From DASPKX01 sp035627835 (GTDB lineage: Bacteria > Verrucomicrobiota > Verrucomicrobiia > Limisphaerales > SXQI01): DNA of 39,440 nt. The stretch spans positions 1 through 39,440 of the forward strand of contig DASPKX010000160.1 of assembly GCA_035627835.1 (NCBI GenBank). The letters are read 5' to 3'. Position 1 is the stretch's first letter. The number at the start of each line of letters is the position of its first letter. Shown here one piece after another: positions 1 through 8,641 of this stretch. Both the position numbers and the translations under genes were made by a program. The notes under the pieces are model-generated. The model made no database searches, had not been told where the DNA came from, and saw only the letters and a program-made list of their open reading frames with translations.

Positions 1-881
1 TTCATGGCTTCGGCGCTGAGATAGCGTTTGCCCTCGAACGTGCCGCCGTTCAGGAGCATCTGGCAAAAGCGGGCATAATCGGGGGCGGTGGAGTAGAGTC
101 CGCCATTGCCTTGCGGTGGACGGTCGCGTGGGCCGAATTCAGGGCGGGGTGGAACTGGATCAAGTTTCTCGGTGTCCTTGTTGCGGCTGTAGGCGGTGAC
201 GAGGCGTTGGCGATGCTCTGGTGTGAGGTAGAAGGTGGTGTCCTTCATGCCCAGCGGGTTGAAGAGGCGTTTTTGCAGGAACTCATCGAAGGTCATGCCA
301 CTGAGAACTTCAACGATTCTACCGCCCGCGTTGATGCCGCTTTGAGTATAACTCCATTTGGCGCCCGGCTCGAATTGCATCGGAGCGGCCAGCCAGATGG
401 GAACGAGGTCGGCCAGAGTCTTGGCCTTCTGGGCCTCGGGTCCGCGGGCTTCACCGAGCCCGGAGGTGTGGTTCATCAGCTGGTCAATGGTGAGATTGGC
501 GGGTTTGCCCGAAGGGGTCTTGAGGTTGGCGAACTCAGGAATGTATTTGGAAACGGGATCGGTGACTTTGAGTTTGCCTTCATCCTGCAACATGAGCAGG
601 GCGACACCGGTGACCGGCTTGGTCATGGAAGCAATCCAAAAGATGGTGTCCGGCGTCATGGGCCGCTTCGATTCGACATCCGCGTACCCCGTGCTCTCGA
701 GGTGCAGAGTTTTGTCTTTGGAAACCACAACCGTGACAGCGCCTGCGATTTCATTCTTCTCGACCATCTGCTGCATAGCGGAGCCAACCCCCGGCAGAGT
801 GGCATCGGCTGCGTGGAGGTGGGCGGATGAAAGTGTTACCGCGACAGCGAGAAGGATGCTGCGGATGGAAAGGGTCTGCAT
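1..881 (-). CDS. Class C beta-lactamase-like serine hydrolase (partial, C-terminus outside window)
   Basis: Read from an ATG at 879-881, this frame stays open to the left edge, so the C-terminus is missing (293 codons visible). It begins with a hydrophobic export signal (about residues 1-24, ending near LHAADA), so the enzyme probably acts in the periplasm. The serine-hydrolase fold of the beta-lactamase class C/esterase family shows in the SMTK tetrad (SxxK, catalytic serine and lysine), followed by the usual 'TGVALLMLQDEGKL' type segment, NHTSGLG, and WSYTQSG at the place of the YxN tyrosine motif. The later GNGGLYSTAPDYARF segment is also typical of the family. The substrate cannot be told: members include beta-lactamases, D-amino peptidases and esterases. 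The gene stands alone here, convergent to nothing and 81 bases from the next gene on the same strand. Confidence 0.88.
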   Translation of the reverse strand, partial: MQTLSIRSILLAVAVTLSSAHLHAADATLPGVGSAMQQMVEKNEIAGAVTVVVSKDKTLHLESTGYADVESKRPMTPDTIFWIASMTKPVTGVALLMLQDEGKLKVTDPVSKYIPEFANLKTPSGKPANLTIDQLMNHTSGLGEARGPEAQKAKTLADLVPIWLAAPMQFEPGAKWSYTQSGINAGGRIVEVLSGMTFDEFLQKRLFNPLGMKDTTFYLTPEHRQRLVTAYSRNKDTEKLDPVPPRPEFGPRDRPPQGNGGLYSTAPDYARFCQMLLNGGTFEGKRYLSAEAM

Positions 882-962
882 GGACGCTGTTGTAGCGCTT
901 CGAGCGCTTCCCGCCAAGTCTCCGTAGGTAAGGACAAGCGGTCGGTGAGTGGCCCGGCCAAG

Positions 963-1799
963 TTAGCGGTCGAGCATTGTGTAGTCGGCCTTCCCTTGCA
1001 GATGGATTTGGCCATCTGGCAGAACCTCCGGGGTGAAGAATATCTGCGGGCCCAGATCTATCCGTTCGTTCTCAATAACGGCCGCCGTCGTAACTGAAAC
1101 CTGGGCAATACGACCACTGGTGGTGATCATGTTTGGGGCCACAAGGAGAGAGGCTCCCTCGGTTTGCTCAACGAGTTCCATGATGTTTTTCACCTGCGCA
1201 GAGTTGAGTGTCCCGCTGTAAGTCGCCGCAGCCGAATCATAGGCAACGCCACTTTGGATGAAGAAAGGCACCAGCGACTCGGGAATTTCCACAAATTTGC
1301 TTTCGAGCTTAATGCTGGGCGGGGCTCCCTCGGATTGTTCGACTCCGCTTGGGGTCACCAGGCTGAAAACGCGTTTGCCGTCGGCCGTTGGCCAGCCGCC
1401 TGCGATGGCGGTGCTACCCACGCTGAGTTTGCTTGAGAAGTCGGCTGTTACCTTTTTTACGGAAGGCACAACAGCGGCTTCCTCCTGTGTGGGCTCGACC
1501 CTGCGAGCAGGCGAAGCGTTGGAGGTCTTCTGAGTGGCGGCTCCCTGCTGTTTCAGGCGAGTGACTTCAGCACGGAGGCGCATCAATTCGGAACGTTCGG
1601 ACGCATTCAGCCCGGTGTCCGTAGATCCCGTGGGCGCTGCTTGGGAACGGGCTTCCTTCAGCTCTTCCGCCAATTTAGCAGCTGAAGTCTTATGACTGTC
1701 GCGGTCGGCTTTGAGTTGGCGAAGCTGGTAACCCTGCCAGAGAACGATGGCGCTCAAGCCAAACAGGGCAATCATCCGGCGGAGTTGGCAGCTGCTCAT
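963..1799 (-). CDS. Membrane-anchored coiled-coil protein with a secretin-like C-terminal fragment
   Basis: This 278-aa protein has one N-terminal membrane segment (residues about 8-24), then a charged coiled coil (about 25-90) containing SELMRLRAEVTRLK. That motif resembles the LRGEV-type coiled coils I know from many Verrucomicrobia proteins. A Lys/Pro/Ala linker follows. The C-terminal 120 residues look like part of a secretin (GspD/PilQ) domain: KLESKFVEIPE, then LLVAPNMITTSGRIAQVSV, then PQIFFTPEVLPDGQIHLQGKA. A full secretin would be over 400 residues with N-domains and a complete beta-barrel module; here only the first strand region is present and the protein stops soon after. It is therefore unlikely to form a secretion pore. 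Function unknown; a periplasmic scaffold is possible. Confidence 0.72.
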   Translation of the reverse strand: MSSCQLRRMIALFGLSAIVLWQGYQLRQLKADRDSHKTSAAKLAEELKEARSQAAPTGSTDTGLNASERSELMRLRAEVTRLKQQGAATQKTSNASPARRVEPTQEEAAVVPSVKKVTADFSSKLSVGSTAIAGGWPTADGKRVFSLVTPSGVEQSEGAPPSIKLESKFVEIPESLVPFFIQSGVAYDSAAATYSGTLNSAQVKNIMELVEQTEGASLLVAPNMITTSGRIAQVSVTTAAVIENERIDLGPQIFFTPEVLPDGQIHLQGKADYTMLDR

Positions 1800-1858
1800 T
1801 GCCTAGTATTAGGCCTCCCTGTCTCTTTCACACAAGGTCTAACAGGTGGAGCAGACGC

Positions 1859-2167
1859 TTACAGCCGCTGGACGTCTCTGGAGACGATGAGGACTTCTTC
1901 CTGGCCGAATTCTTTGAGGAGTTCGGGCTTTAGGTTGCAGAGGAAGAGGTCGGCTTCGGACTCATCTTCTGTTAGGACGCGCAAGATCGTGATGCGGTCG
2001 CCGAAAGTGGTGCGGCCAATCTTCCAGAGGCCTTCGTTCTCCTGGGGGAAGTAGGTGAGACCGCCAAATTGCTTCACCAGAATGAGCTTTAAGGCTGTCA
2101 GCTTCTCAGCGGGTATGGGTTGGCCGTCGTTGAATGTCGATGGAACAAAGATGTCGTATTCCTTCAC
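1859..2167 (-). CDS. Hypothetical protein, 102 aa
   Basis: I do not recognise this protein. It starts at a GTG (2165-2167), has no signal peptide or membrane segment, and is a mixed alpha/beta, acidic sequence with a possible ferredoxin-like pattern (EYDIFVPSTF..., a helix around PAEKLTALKLILVKQF, and a late IVSRDVQRL strand). It lies divergently from ptsI, with 114 bases between the two starts, and is followed on its own strand by the secretin-fragment gene 59 bases downstream. Coding potential is supported by its regular amino-acid composition and by the lack of a better overlapping frame; the function is unknown. Confidence 0.55.
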   Translation of the reverse strand: MKEYDIFVPSTFNDGQPIPAEKLTALKLILVKQFGGLTYFPQENEGLWKIGRTTFGDRITILRVLTEDESEADLFLCNLKPELLKEFGQEEVLIVSRDVQRL

Positions 2168-2281
2168 GCTTGCTGGCCATTCGTGCGGAAGGGGACAAAA
2201 ACGGCAATCGGGGGGAGTCCTGAAATATATGTTGACCAGTTTGGCATTTCCAAAAATGGCCTTCGTGGCTAATAATCACTT

Positions 2282-4057
2282 ATGCCAGAGCAGCCGAGGA
2301 CGGGCGAGCGCGTGTTGCGGGGAATACCCGTTTCCGCTGGCGTTTGCAGGGGGCCGATCCTGGTGCTGCACAAATCCGACGACTGCATCCCGTTCTTCGA
2401 GATCACGGAAGATCAAATTCCACTTGAGCTTGAGCGCTTCGAAACCGCGCTCGTAAAGACTCGCCACCAAATCCTGGAAGTGCAGCGGCGGGTCAGCGAG
2501 GCAATGGGCGCGGACGATGCGAGCATCTTCGACGCGCACCTTTTGGTGCTCGAGGATCGAATGCTGTTGGATGAGGTGAGCCGATCGGTTCGCGACCAGA
2601 AGCAGAACATCGAGCACGTCTTTTCCGAGATTTCCCGCAAGTATGTTGATGCCCTGGATGCCATTGGCGATGAGTATCTGAGGGAACGCGCCGCGGACAT
2701 GCGTGACGTCACCGCGCGTGTGCTGAACAATTTGATGGAGCGTGACGACCATACGCTTCGCAATCTGCACGAGCCGTGCATCATCCTCAGCCACGATCTT
2801 TCCCCATCTTTAACGGCCACTCTCGACAAGAAGTTCGTGCTCGGCTTTGGGACCGAAATTGGGGGCAAGACGTCCCACACCGCGATTATGGCGCGTTCGC
2901 TGCAAATTCCGGCGGTGGTTGGGTTGCAGCAGGCCCTTCAGCAGGTGACCTCCGGGCAATACGCCCTGCTGGATGGGCACAACGGTGTGCTCATCATCAA
3001 CCCCACGGACCAAACGCTCTTTGAGTATGGGCAGCTGGTTAAAAAGCATGTTCACATTCGGGAGAAGCTGAGAGAGGAGACGGACAAGCCGGCGGTGACG
3101 CTGGATGGTCATGCGATCACGCTCTCAGCGAACGTGGAGCAACCGGGCGACACGGCCGCAGTGAAACAGTCCGGCGCGGAGGGTGTGGGCCTGTTCCGCA
3201 CCGAATACTTGTTCCTGAACCGGAGCGTGTATCCGACGGAACAAGAGCAATACGAAGCCTATTTCGCAGTGGCGGCAGCGTTGAAACCGCAGCCGGTGGT
3301 CATTCGCACGCTTGATCTGGGCGGGGACAAATTTTTATCTCACGTCGATTTGCCGCAGGAGATGAATCCATTCCTCGGCTGGCGCGCGATTCGCTTCTGC
3401 CTGGAGGAGCCAGATATCTTTCGTGTCCAGTTGCGGGCAATCCTAAGGGCAAGCGCTGAGGGGAACGTCAAAATGATGTACCCGATGGTGTCCTGCCTGG
3501 AAGAGCTGGAAAAAGCGAACAGCCTGGTTGAGGAGTGCAAAGAAGAGCTGCGCAAGGAGCGAGTTGCGTTTGATGAGAATATTGAGATTGGTGTGATGAT
3601 CGAGATCCCGTCAGCGGTGATGATCGCGGACACGCTGGCGAAGCGGGTGAAGTTTTTCAGCATCGGCTCGAATGACTTGATCCAATACACGTTGGCGGTC
3701 GATCGATTGAACGAAAAGATCGCGCATCTTTATGAGCCGACGCATCCCGCCATTGTGCGGATGATCAAGATGACCGCGGAGGCTGCGAAGCGGAAGAACA
3801 TCTGGTGCGGGGTTTGCGGGGAGGTGGCGGGTGATCTGTCGATCATCCCCCTGCTTCTTGGCCTCGGGGTTACGGAACTGAGCGCTGCGCCTGCTTTTGT
3901 GCCTCAGATTAAATATTTGATCCGGCATTTGAAGCAGAGTGAAACGGAAGCTTTGGCGGAGTTCGCGCTTACGTGCGACAGCAGCAAAGAGATTTTGAGA
4001 AGGTCACAGGAAATGGCGCGGGGGGTGGCCCCTAGCCTGTTTGAAAATACCGAGTAG
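2282..4057 (+). CDS. ptsI: Phosphoenolpyruvate-protein phosphotransferase (PTS enzyme I)
   Basis: Enzyme I takes phosphate from PEP and passes it to HPr, the first step of the phosphotransferase system, in the cytoplasm. The 591-aa length is near the usual 570-590. Domains run in the normal order: N-terminal HPr-binding/phosphohistidine region with the active His199 in GGKTSHTAIMARS, a linker, then the PEP-binding TIM barrel with GLFRTEYLF (about 304-312), VVIRTLDLGGDK (339-350), MMYPMV (398-403), SIGSNDLIQYTLAVDR (460-475) and the catalytic Cys512 in CGVCGEVAGD. All key residues are present. No HPr, EIIA or sugar EII gene lies nearby, so in this organism it may serve a regulatory rather than a sugar-import PTS. 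The start is the ATG at 2282; no clear Shine-Dalgarno site precedes it. Confidence 0.96.
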   Translation: MPEQPRTGERVLRGIPVSAGVCRGPILVLHKSDDCIPFFEITEDQIPLELERFETALVKTRHQILEVQRRVSEAMGADDASIFDAHLLVLEDRMLLDEVSRSVRDQKQNIEHVFSEISRKYVDALDAIGDEYLRERAADMRDVTARVLNNLMERDDHTLRNLHEPCIILSHDLSPSLTATLDKKFVLGFGTEIGGKTSHTAIMARSLQIPAVVGLQQALQQVTSGQYALLDGHNGVLIINPTDQTLFEYGQLVKKHVHIREKLREETDKPAVTLDGHAITLSANVEQPGDTAAVKQSGAEGVGLFRTEYLFLNRSVYPTEQEQYEAYFAVAAALKPQPVVIRTLDLGGDKFLSHVDLPQEMNPFLGWRAIRFCLEEPDIFRVQLRAILRASAEGNVKMMYPMVSCLEELEKANSLVEECKEELRKERVAFDENIEIGVMIEIPSAVMIADTLAKRVKFFSIGSNDLIQYTLAVDRLNEKIAHLYEPTHPAIVRMIKMTAEAAKRKNIWCGVCGEVAGDLSIIPLLLGLGVTELSAAPAFVPQIKYLIRHLKQSETEALAEFALTCDSSKEILRRSQEMARGVAPSLFENTE

Positions 4058-4060
4058 AAT

Positions 4061-4078
4061 ATGTCCGCAGGAGGACAT
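4061..4078 (+). promoter_or_regulatory. Strong Shine-Dalgarno inside a small inverted repeat
   Basis: The bases AGGAGG (4069-4074) lie 11 bases before the ATG at 4086 and are the clearest ribosome-binding site in this host stretch. They sit within an inverted repeat, ATGTCC (4061-4066) and GGACAT (4073-4078), so a short hairpin could mask part of the site. A six-base stem can arise by chance. Confidence 0.4.
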
Positions 4079-4085
4079 ATAGGGA

Positions 4086-4835
4086 ATGAAAGTTTTAATT
4101 CTGGCCGCGGGGTACGCCACTCGTCTTTATCCACTCACACTGACTCAACCGAAACCGCTCTTGCCTGTGGCGGGCAAGCCGATGATCGAGTACGTGCTCG
4201 ATAACATTGCCCCAATCGAGGGCATCGACCGGGTTTACGTGGTGACGAACGCGAAGTTCGCGGACCACTTCCAGAAATGGTCGGACCAATACCGCGCGAC
4301 CAAGAAGAAGATGGATTTCACCATCGTCAACGATGGCTCGACGGACGACAGCAACAAGCTAGGGGCGATTGGTGATCTGAACCTGGTCATCACCAAAGAA
4401 AAAGTGGATGACGACTTGATCGTGGTGGCCGGTGACAACCTCTTCAGCCAAAGCGTGGAAGAGTTTGGCCGCTTCTGCCGGAAGAAGAACGCGCCTGTGC
4501 TCGCGACTTATGATGTGGGCAGCTTGGAGCAGGTGAAGAAATACAGCTCGATTTCGACCGATGCAGAAGGGCGGATCACGAACTTCCAGGAAAAACCGCA
4601 GAACCCGACAAGCACACTGACGGGCATCGCCCTTTACTATTATCCCAAGCATGTGCTGCCGTTGATCAAGCAGTATGTGGCTGAGGGGAACAATCCTGAC
4701 CAGCCCGGCCGGCTCGTGCAGTGGCTGTATCCCCGCACGCCATTCTACACCTGGACCGTGCCGGGATTGTGGTTCGACATCGGGGCGAAAGAGACGCTGG
4801 AAGAGGCGAACAAGATTTTCGCCAACCGCGCTTAG
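4086..4835 (+). CDS. Sugar-phosphate nucleotidyltransferase
   Basis: This 249-aa cytoplasmic enzyme belongs to the NTP_transferase family, which joins a sugar 1-phosphate to an NTP to give an NDP-sugar. The N-terminus carries the signature LAAGYATRLYPLT (residues 6-18), followed by QPKPLLPVAGKPMIEY with the substrate-contacting lysines. AGDNLF (115-120) holds the metal-binding aspartate, and FQEKP lies in the sugar-binding half. It resembles glucose-1-phosphate thymidylyltransferases but is shorter than RmlA (about 290 aa) and has no left-handed beta-helix as in GlmU, so the sugar and nucleotide are not settled. It follows ptsI by 28 bases, has its own strong ribosome-binding site, and is likely co-transcribed with ptsI and perhaps cysS. 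Confidence 0.9.
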   Translation: MKVLILAAGYATRLYPLTLTQPKPLLPVAGKPMIEYVLDNIAPIEGIDRVYVVTNAKFADHFQKWSDQYRATKKKMDFTIVNDGSTDDSNKLGAIGDLNLVITKEKVDDDLIVVAGDNLFSQSVEEFGRFCRKKNAPVLATYDVGSLEQVKKYSSISTDAEGRITNFQEKPQNPTSTLTGIALYYYPKHVLPLIKQYVAEGNNPDQPGRLVQWLYPRTPFYTWTVPGLWFDIGAKETLEEANKIFANRA

Positions 4836-4890
4836 CTTGGGATAGAACGGCAATTGCCAGCGGGGACGATTTGAGGATACTCCTGCGCGA

Positions 4891-6300
4891 GTGAAAGTTT
4901 TTAACACGCTCTCACGCGCGATCGAAGAGTTCGTCCCGCTGGATCCAGCCGGCAAGGGGGTGGGGCTGTACTGCTGCGGTCCCACAGTGCATAACTTCGC
5001 CCACATCGGGAACTTTCGGACTTTCGTCTTCGCCGATCTTTTCCGGCGCTTTCTCGAGTTCAAGGGCTTTGCGGTGACGCACGTGATGAACATCACGGAC
5101 GTCGAGGACAAGATCATAAAGAGCGTCCGCGCATCGGGCAGATCGTTGCGCGACTACACCGCAGAGTATGAGAAGGCTTTTCTCGCGGACTTCGATGCCC
5201 TTGGCTGCATGCGCCCGCATCACCTTCCCCGAGCAACAGAGCACATCGCTGAAATCATAGACATCATCCAACGTCTCGTCGATCGCGGGATCGCCTACAA
5301 AGCAGCGGATGGCTCAGTCTATTTCAGCATCCAGAAGTACATCCAGAGCGGCGGGAAATATGGCGTGCTGCTGAAATTGAATTTCGAAGAAATGCGCGCC
5401 GGAGAACGGGTGAGTTCGGACGAGTACCAGAAAGAGTCGCTGGCCGATTTTGCGCTATGGAAAGCGCGTGTGCCTGAGGACGGCGAAGTGTTCTGGGCTT
5501 CGCCCTGGGGTGAGGGGCGGCCTGGCTGGCATATCGAGTGCAGCGCCATGAGCGCGAAGTTGCTCGGCGCAAGCTTTGATGCGCATCTCGGCGGGGAGGA
5601 TTTGATCTTCCCCCATCACGAAGATGAGATTGCGCAAAGCGAAGGGGCTGGCCTGCAGCAGTCGGGGCAACGCTTTGTTAAATATTGGCTCCATGGCGCG
5701 CACCTCCTTGTGGAAGGCAAGAAGATGGCGAAATCTCTCGGGAACTTTTTCACCCTGCGTGATTTGCTCGCAAAAGGGTACTCGGGGCGGGAGATCCGGT
5801 TTTTGCTTTTATCCGCGCACTACCGTGAATCCTTCAACTTCACCCTCGAGGGGCTGAACGGCGCGAAAACAGCCTTGGCCCGAATTGATGAATGCGTTGG
5901 AAAGCTGCGGGAGCTGGCCGGAGGTGAGACCGGCAACGAAGACGCGGAAATCGTGCGCAAGTTCGACAGCGCGTTATCGGAAGACTTAAACGTGGCGGCT
6001 GCCTGGGGCCACATTTTTGATTGGGTGCGTGAGACGAATAAGGCGATGGCGGAAAATCGGCTGAGCCCGCGCGAGGCTGCAAATGCGCTGCACTCCTGGA
6101 GCCGGATCAACTCAGTGCTATCCATTGCCGCGCAGGCAAAGGACGAGGCGCCGGCGGAGCTGCTGGCCTTGCTGGAGGAGCGTCAAGCGGCGCGCAAATC
6201 AAAGAACTTCGCGCGCGCCGATGCGATCCGCGACGAGTTAAAAGCCAAGGGGTGGACGATTGAGGATACAGCCAAAGGGCCGCGACTGAAGCAGCTCTGA
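4891..6300 (+). CDS. cysS: Cysteinyl-tRNA synthetase
   Basis: This enzyme charges tRNA-Cys with cysteine using ATP. The 469-aa length fits the family (about 460). The class I signature appears as NFAHIGN (residues 35-41) and KMAKS (278-282). The catalytic zinc site is visible as Cys29 in YCCGPTV, Cys217 in WHIECSAM, and His242/His243 in FPHHEDEIAQSE. The C-terminal helical tRNA-binding part ends in KNFARADAIRDELKAKGW..., the usual tail of CysS. The start is a GTG at 4891 because KVFNTLSR is the expected N-terminus. It ends 9 bases before the stop of the convergent DUF1003 gene. Confidence 0.97.
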   Translation: MKVFNTLSRAIEEFVPLDPAGKGVGLYCCGPTVHNFAHIGNFRTFVFADLFRRFLEFKGFAVTHVMNITDVEDKIIKSVRASGRSLRDYTAEYEKAFLADFDALGCMRPHHLPRATEHIAEIIDIIQRLVDRGIAYKAADGSVYFSIQKYIQSGGKYGVLLKLNFEEMRAGERVSSDEYQKESLADFALWKARVPEDGEVFWASPWGEGRPGWHIECSAMSAKLLGASFDAHLGGEDLIFPHHEDEIAQSEGAGLQQSGQRFVKYWLHGAHLLVEGKKMAKSLGNFFTLRDLLAKGYSGREIRFLLLSAHYRESFNFTLEGLNGAKTALARIDECVGKLRELAGGETGNEDAEIVRKFDSALSEDLNVAAAWGHIFDWVRETNKAMAENRLSPREAANALHSWSRINSVLSIAAQAKDEAPAELLALLEERQAARKSKNFARADAIRDELKAKGWTIEDTAKGPRLKQL

Positions 6301-6308
6301 GGAGATCG

Positions 6309-6860
6309 TTATTCGTTCATCACGCGATTCTCGTGATGCTCGATTGTTTCGAGGATTTTTTCGGGCGGAACATCCTGGGAGAGTTCACGCAGTTCGGGAT
6401 CATGGGCGAGGTCGATGCCAAGCTTCTCAGCCATTATTCTATTCAGGCGGAGGACGCGCGTGATTTCGTGCTCCGCAAGGAGGCTGATCTGAAGGTTTAG
6501 GTCCGCGCGTTTGTCAGCCTGAGCCATCATCCTGTTCTGCGTGATCAGGATGAAGGTGGAGAGAAAGATAGCTTCCACGGAGGCAATCATCGCCAGGACC
6601 ACAAAGCTTTCATCCCACTTGGGGACACCCGGAATCCACCCGAGGTTCGCTGCCACCCAAAAGGCGACGCCCGCCAGATGGATATAAACAAAAAGCATGC
6701 TGCCGCTGAAAGCAGTGACTTTTTCGGCGACCTTATCCTGCCATCCGAGGGCGTGCTCCTCGGCTTTGCGGCGATTGAGCAAGGCGCAAATATTGCGTTC
6801 AACCACGCCGGCAATCGCCTGGGGATCTTCTCGACGATGTGCTTCGTGCCGCCAAATCAT
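6309..6860 (-). CDS. DUF1003 family membrane protein
   Basis: This 183-aa inner-membrane protein matches the DUF1003 pattern: VTAFSGSMLFVYIHL starts the first membrane helix (about residues 49-72), and MIASVEAIFLSTFILITQNRM forms the second (about 90-110). A charged helical tail with MAQADKRADLNLQISLLAEHE follows, also typical. The protein has no known reaction. Its start (ATG at 6858-6860) overlaps no other gene; the 48-aa Cys-rich gene begins about 100 bases away on the other strand, so the two are transcribed divergently. Confidence 0.9.
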   Translation of the reverse strand: MIWRHEAHRREDPQAIAGVVERNICALLNRRKAEEHALGWQDKVAEKVTAFSGSMLFVYIHLAGVAFWVAANLGWIPGVPKWDESFVVLAMIASVEAIFLSTFILITQNRMMAQADKRADLNLQISLLAEHEITRVLRLNRIMAEKLGIDLAHDPELRELSQDVPPEKILETIEHHENRVMNE

Positions 6861-6963
6861 TATGTGGCAACGTATGTCTCTGCTGCTGGTCCCGCAACGC
6901 GCCCAAGCTACGGAAGAAAGATTCGGCTGCGGACTGAGCCGCTCTCAGGTGTATAGTGGCAGC

Positions 6964-7110
6964 GTGGCTGAGCCCGCTAAAGAAAACCAGGATCTGCAAT
7001 GTGATGAATGCGGCAAATTTGGCGCATACGCGTTCGACACAAAGAACCTTTGCACCGACTGCTATGCGCTCCGATGCTCTTGTTGCCCGGAGTTCGGGAA
7101 GGAGGAATAA
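6964..7110 (+). CDS. Small Cys-rich (zinc-ribbon-like) protein, 48 aa
   Basis: From a GTG at 6964 the frame encodes 48 residues with two CxxC pairs, CDEC and CTDC, followed by CSCC. This is the layout of a small treble-clef or zinc-ribbon protein: LQCDECGKFGAYAF, then KNLCTDCYALRCSCCPEFG. The same frame stays open farther upstream to 6697, but that part overlaps the opposite DUF1003 gene and has no protein-like character, so the GTG just before the AEPAKEN stretch is preferred. It is convergent with the subtilase gene, 18 bases apart. A role in metal binding or protein contact is inferred only from the cysteines. Confidence 0.6.
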   Translation: MAEPAKENQDLQCDECGKFGAYAFDTKNLCTDCYALRCSCCPEFGKEE

Positions 7111-7128
7111 ATTCGGCGGCTGAGGCGG

Positions 7129-8586
7129 TTACTTGCGCACGGTCACCACTTGTGACCACGAGCTATTGCCAGCGGCATCGAACGCGCGGGTTTGCAGTGT
7201 GTGAGCGCCGGTCCGGGCTTTCTTGGCATCCCAGGTCGTAGTGAAAGGGGACTGCGCGCTGGACGTGAGCAACGCTCCATCGACGTATAGCTCGACTTTC
7301 TTCACGCCGACGTTGTCTGTCGCTTTTACGGCGACAGAAACGCGCGTGGAAATTCGCGAGCCTTCTGTGGGGGCGGTAATGACGACGGTTGGCGGCAGGA
7401 TGTCCGCAATTGGAGGTGGCGTTGTGCCGCCTACGACCTGGTGAAGGGCTTTATAAACGTTGACGCGGCCGGCGCCGTACTGGGTGTCCCATCCCGCCGA
7501 GCCGAGATCATCCGTGCTCTTCTTCAGGACGTCCGCAACTTGCGCCCCGGTCATCGAGGGCTTGGCGGAAATGACGAGCGCGGCCGCGCCGGCAACGACC
7601 GGTGCGGAGAAAGAGGTGCCGGTCCAAGAGGCGTAAGTGTTGCCTCTCGTCGTGGTGAGAATGCTCACGCCAGGGGCGGAAAGATCGACGTTGTTGCCGC
7701 GATTGGACCACGTGGGCAATGCGTCGTTGCTGTCGGTCGCGCTGACGGTGAGAACGTACGGATTGTCCGTCGCTGTTTCGAAGGCGCCTTCGTTGCCGGA
7801 GGAGACGACGACCACGCCACCTTTGTTTTGGAAATATTGGGCAGCGCTTTTGACGGTGGAGCCGGTGGACGCGCGGAAGCTCACATTGGCGACGCGAGCG
7901 CCTTGGTCGGCCGCGTAAGTGATGGCTTTAGCGATGCGCGACTCGTAGGCATAGCCACTCGCATCACTAACGCGCAACGGCATGATGGCGCAGTTGGGGG
8001 CAACCGACGCCACCCCAATGCTGTTGTTCACGCTCGCGGCCGCTGTTCCGGCGACCGCCGTGCCGTGACCATTCACGTCAGCGGTGTTGTTGTTGTTATC
8101 GTAAAAGTTCCAGCCGGGCACGAGCTTAAGAGCGAGGTCTGCGTGGGCGCTTTCCACGCCGCTATCAATGACCGCGATAACAACTGAGGAGCTGCCTGTG
8201 CTCAGATCCCATGCAGCGGGCGCTTGAATCTTGGACAGGTGCCATTGGGAGGGAAAGTAGTAGTCGTTCGCTGTGCCATCGTGCTTGATGATGAGGTCAG
8301 GCTCAGCGAAATCGATGTTGGGGTTCTTCTGGAGAGCGGCGAGAACTTTGGCCCGGGCCTGGGGGGCTACTTTCAAAACGCGCACACGAAGCCCGGTGAT
8401 TTCGTCGATTTGGCTGGCGCCATGGCTGCGATGGAGTTCCTGGGCGTCACCCTCGGAGATGTGTGCTTTCACCCGAACCAGGATTCGATCAGGGGCTTCC
8501 TTGGGAGCTTCTGCAAACGATGTAAATGCCATTCCGCCAGCGATTAACAGGGCGGAACCACGGGAATACTTAGCCATCAGCGACAT
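7129..8586 (-). CDS. Secreted subtilisin-like (S8) serine protease with C-terminal Ig-like domain
   Basis: This is an exported peptidase of family S8. Order: signal peptide (starting MAKYSRGSALLIAGG), an inhibitor-like propeptide (ILVRVKAHISEGDAQEL... up to FAEPDLIIKHD), then the catalytic domain with Asp in VIAVIDSGV, His in DVNGHGTAVAGT, the oxyanion Asn region near VVVVSSGNEG, and Ser in WTGTSFSAPVVAGAA. After a Pro-rich linker (TTPPPIADILPP) comes an Ig-like domain of about 90 residues (TVVITAPTEGSRISTRVSVAV ...) of the kind often found in surface proteins of this phylum. All triad residues are present, so it should be active outside the cytoplasm. In-frame starts exist at 8625, 8586 and 8577; the last two place the signal peptide at the N-terminus. 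Confidence 0.93.
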   Translation of the reverse strand: MSLMAKYSRGSALLIAGGMAFTSFAEAPKEAPDRILVRVKAHISEGDAQELHRSHGASQIDEITGLRVRVLKVAPQARAKVLAALQKNPNIDFAEPDLIIKHDGTANDYYFPSQWHLSKIQAPAAWDLSTGSSSVVIAVIDSGVESAHADLALKLVPGWNFYDNNNNTADVNGHGTAVAGTAAASVNNSIGVASVAPNCAIMPLRVSDASGYAYESRIAKAITYAADQGARVANVSFRASTGSTVKSAAQYFQNKGGVVVVSSGNEGAFETATDNPYVLTVSATDSNDALPTWSNRGNNVDLSAPGVSILTTTRGNTYASWTGTSFSAPVVAGAAALVISAKPSMTGAQVADVLKKSTDDLGSAGWDTQYGAGRVNVYKALHQVVGGTTPPPIADILPPTVVITAPTEGSRISTRVSVAVKATDNVGVKKVELYVDGALLTSSAQSPFTTTWDAKKARTGAHTLQTRAFDAAGNSSWSQVVTVRK

Positions 8587-8641
8587 ACAGCAAGTGTTGC
8601 TGTAGCCACAAGCATGCCAAGTCAAAAAAGCAAGGCGCAGA

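Noticed and set aside
111..830. Plus-strand frame of 239 codons
   Set aside because: It lies antisense to the beta-lactamase-like gene, whose frame has clear SxxK and other motifs; the plus frame has no recognisable features.
7441..8187. Plus-strand frame of 248 codons within the protease gene
   Set aside because: Antisense shadow of the subtilase; the sequence is Gly/Arg/Val-rich, typical of the complement of a GC-rich gene.
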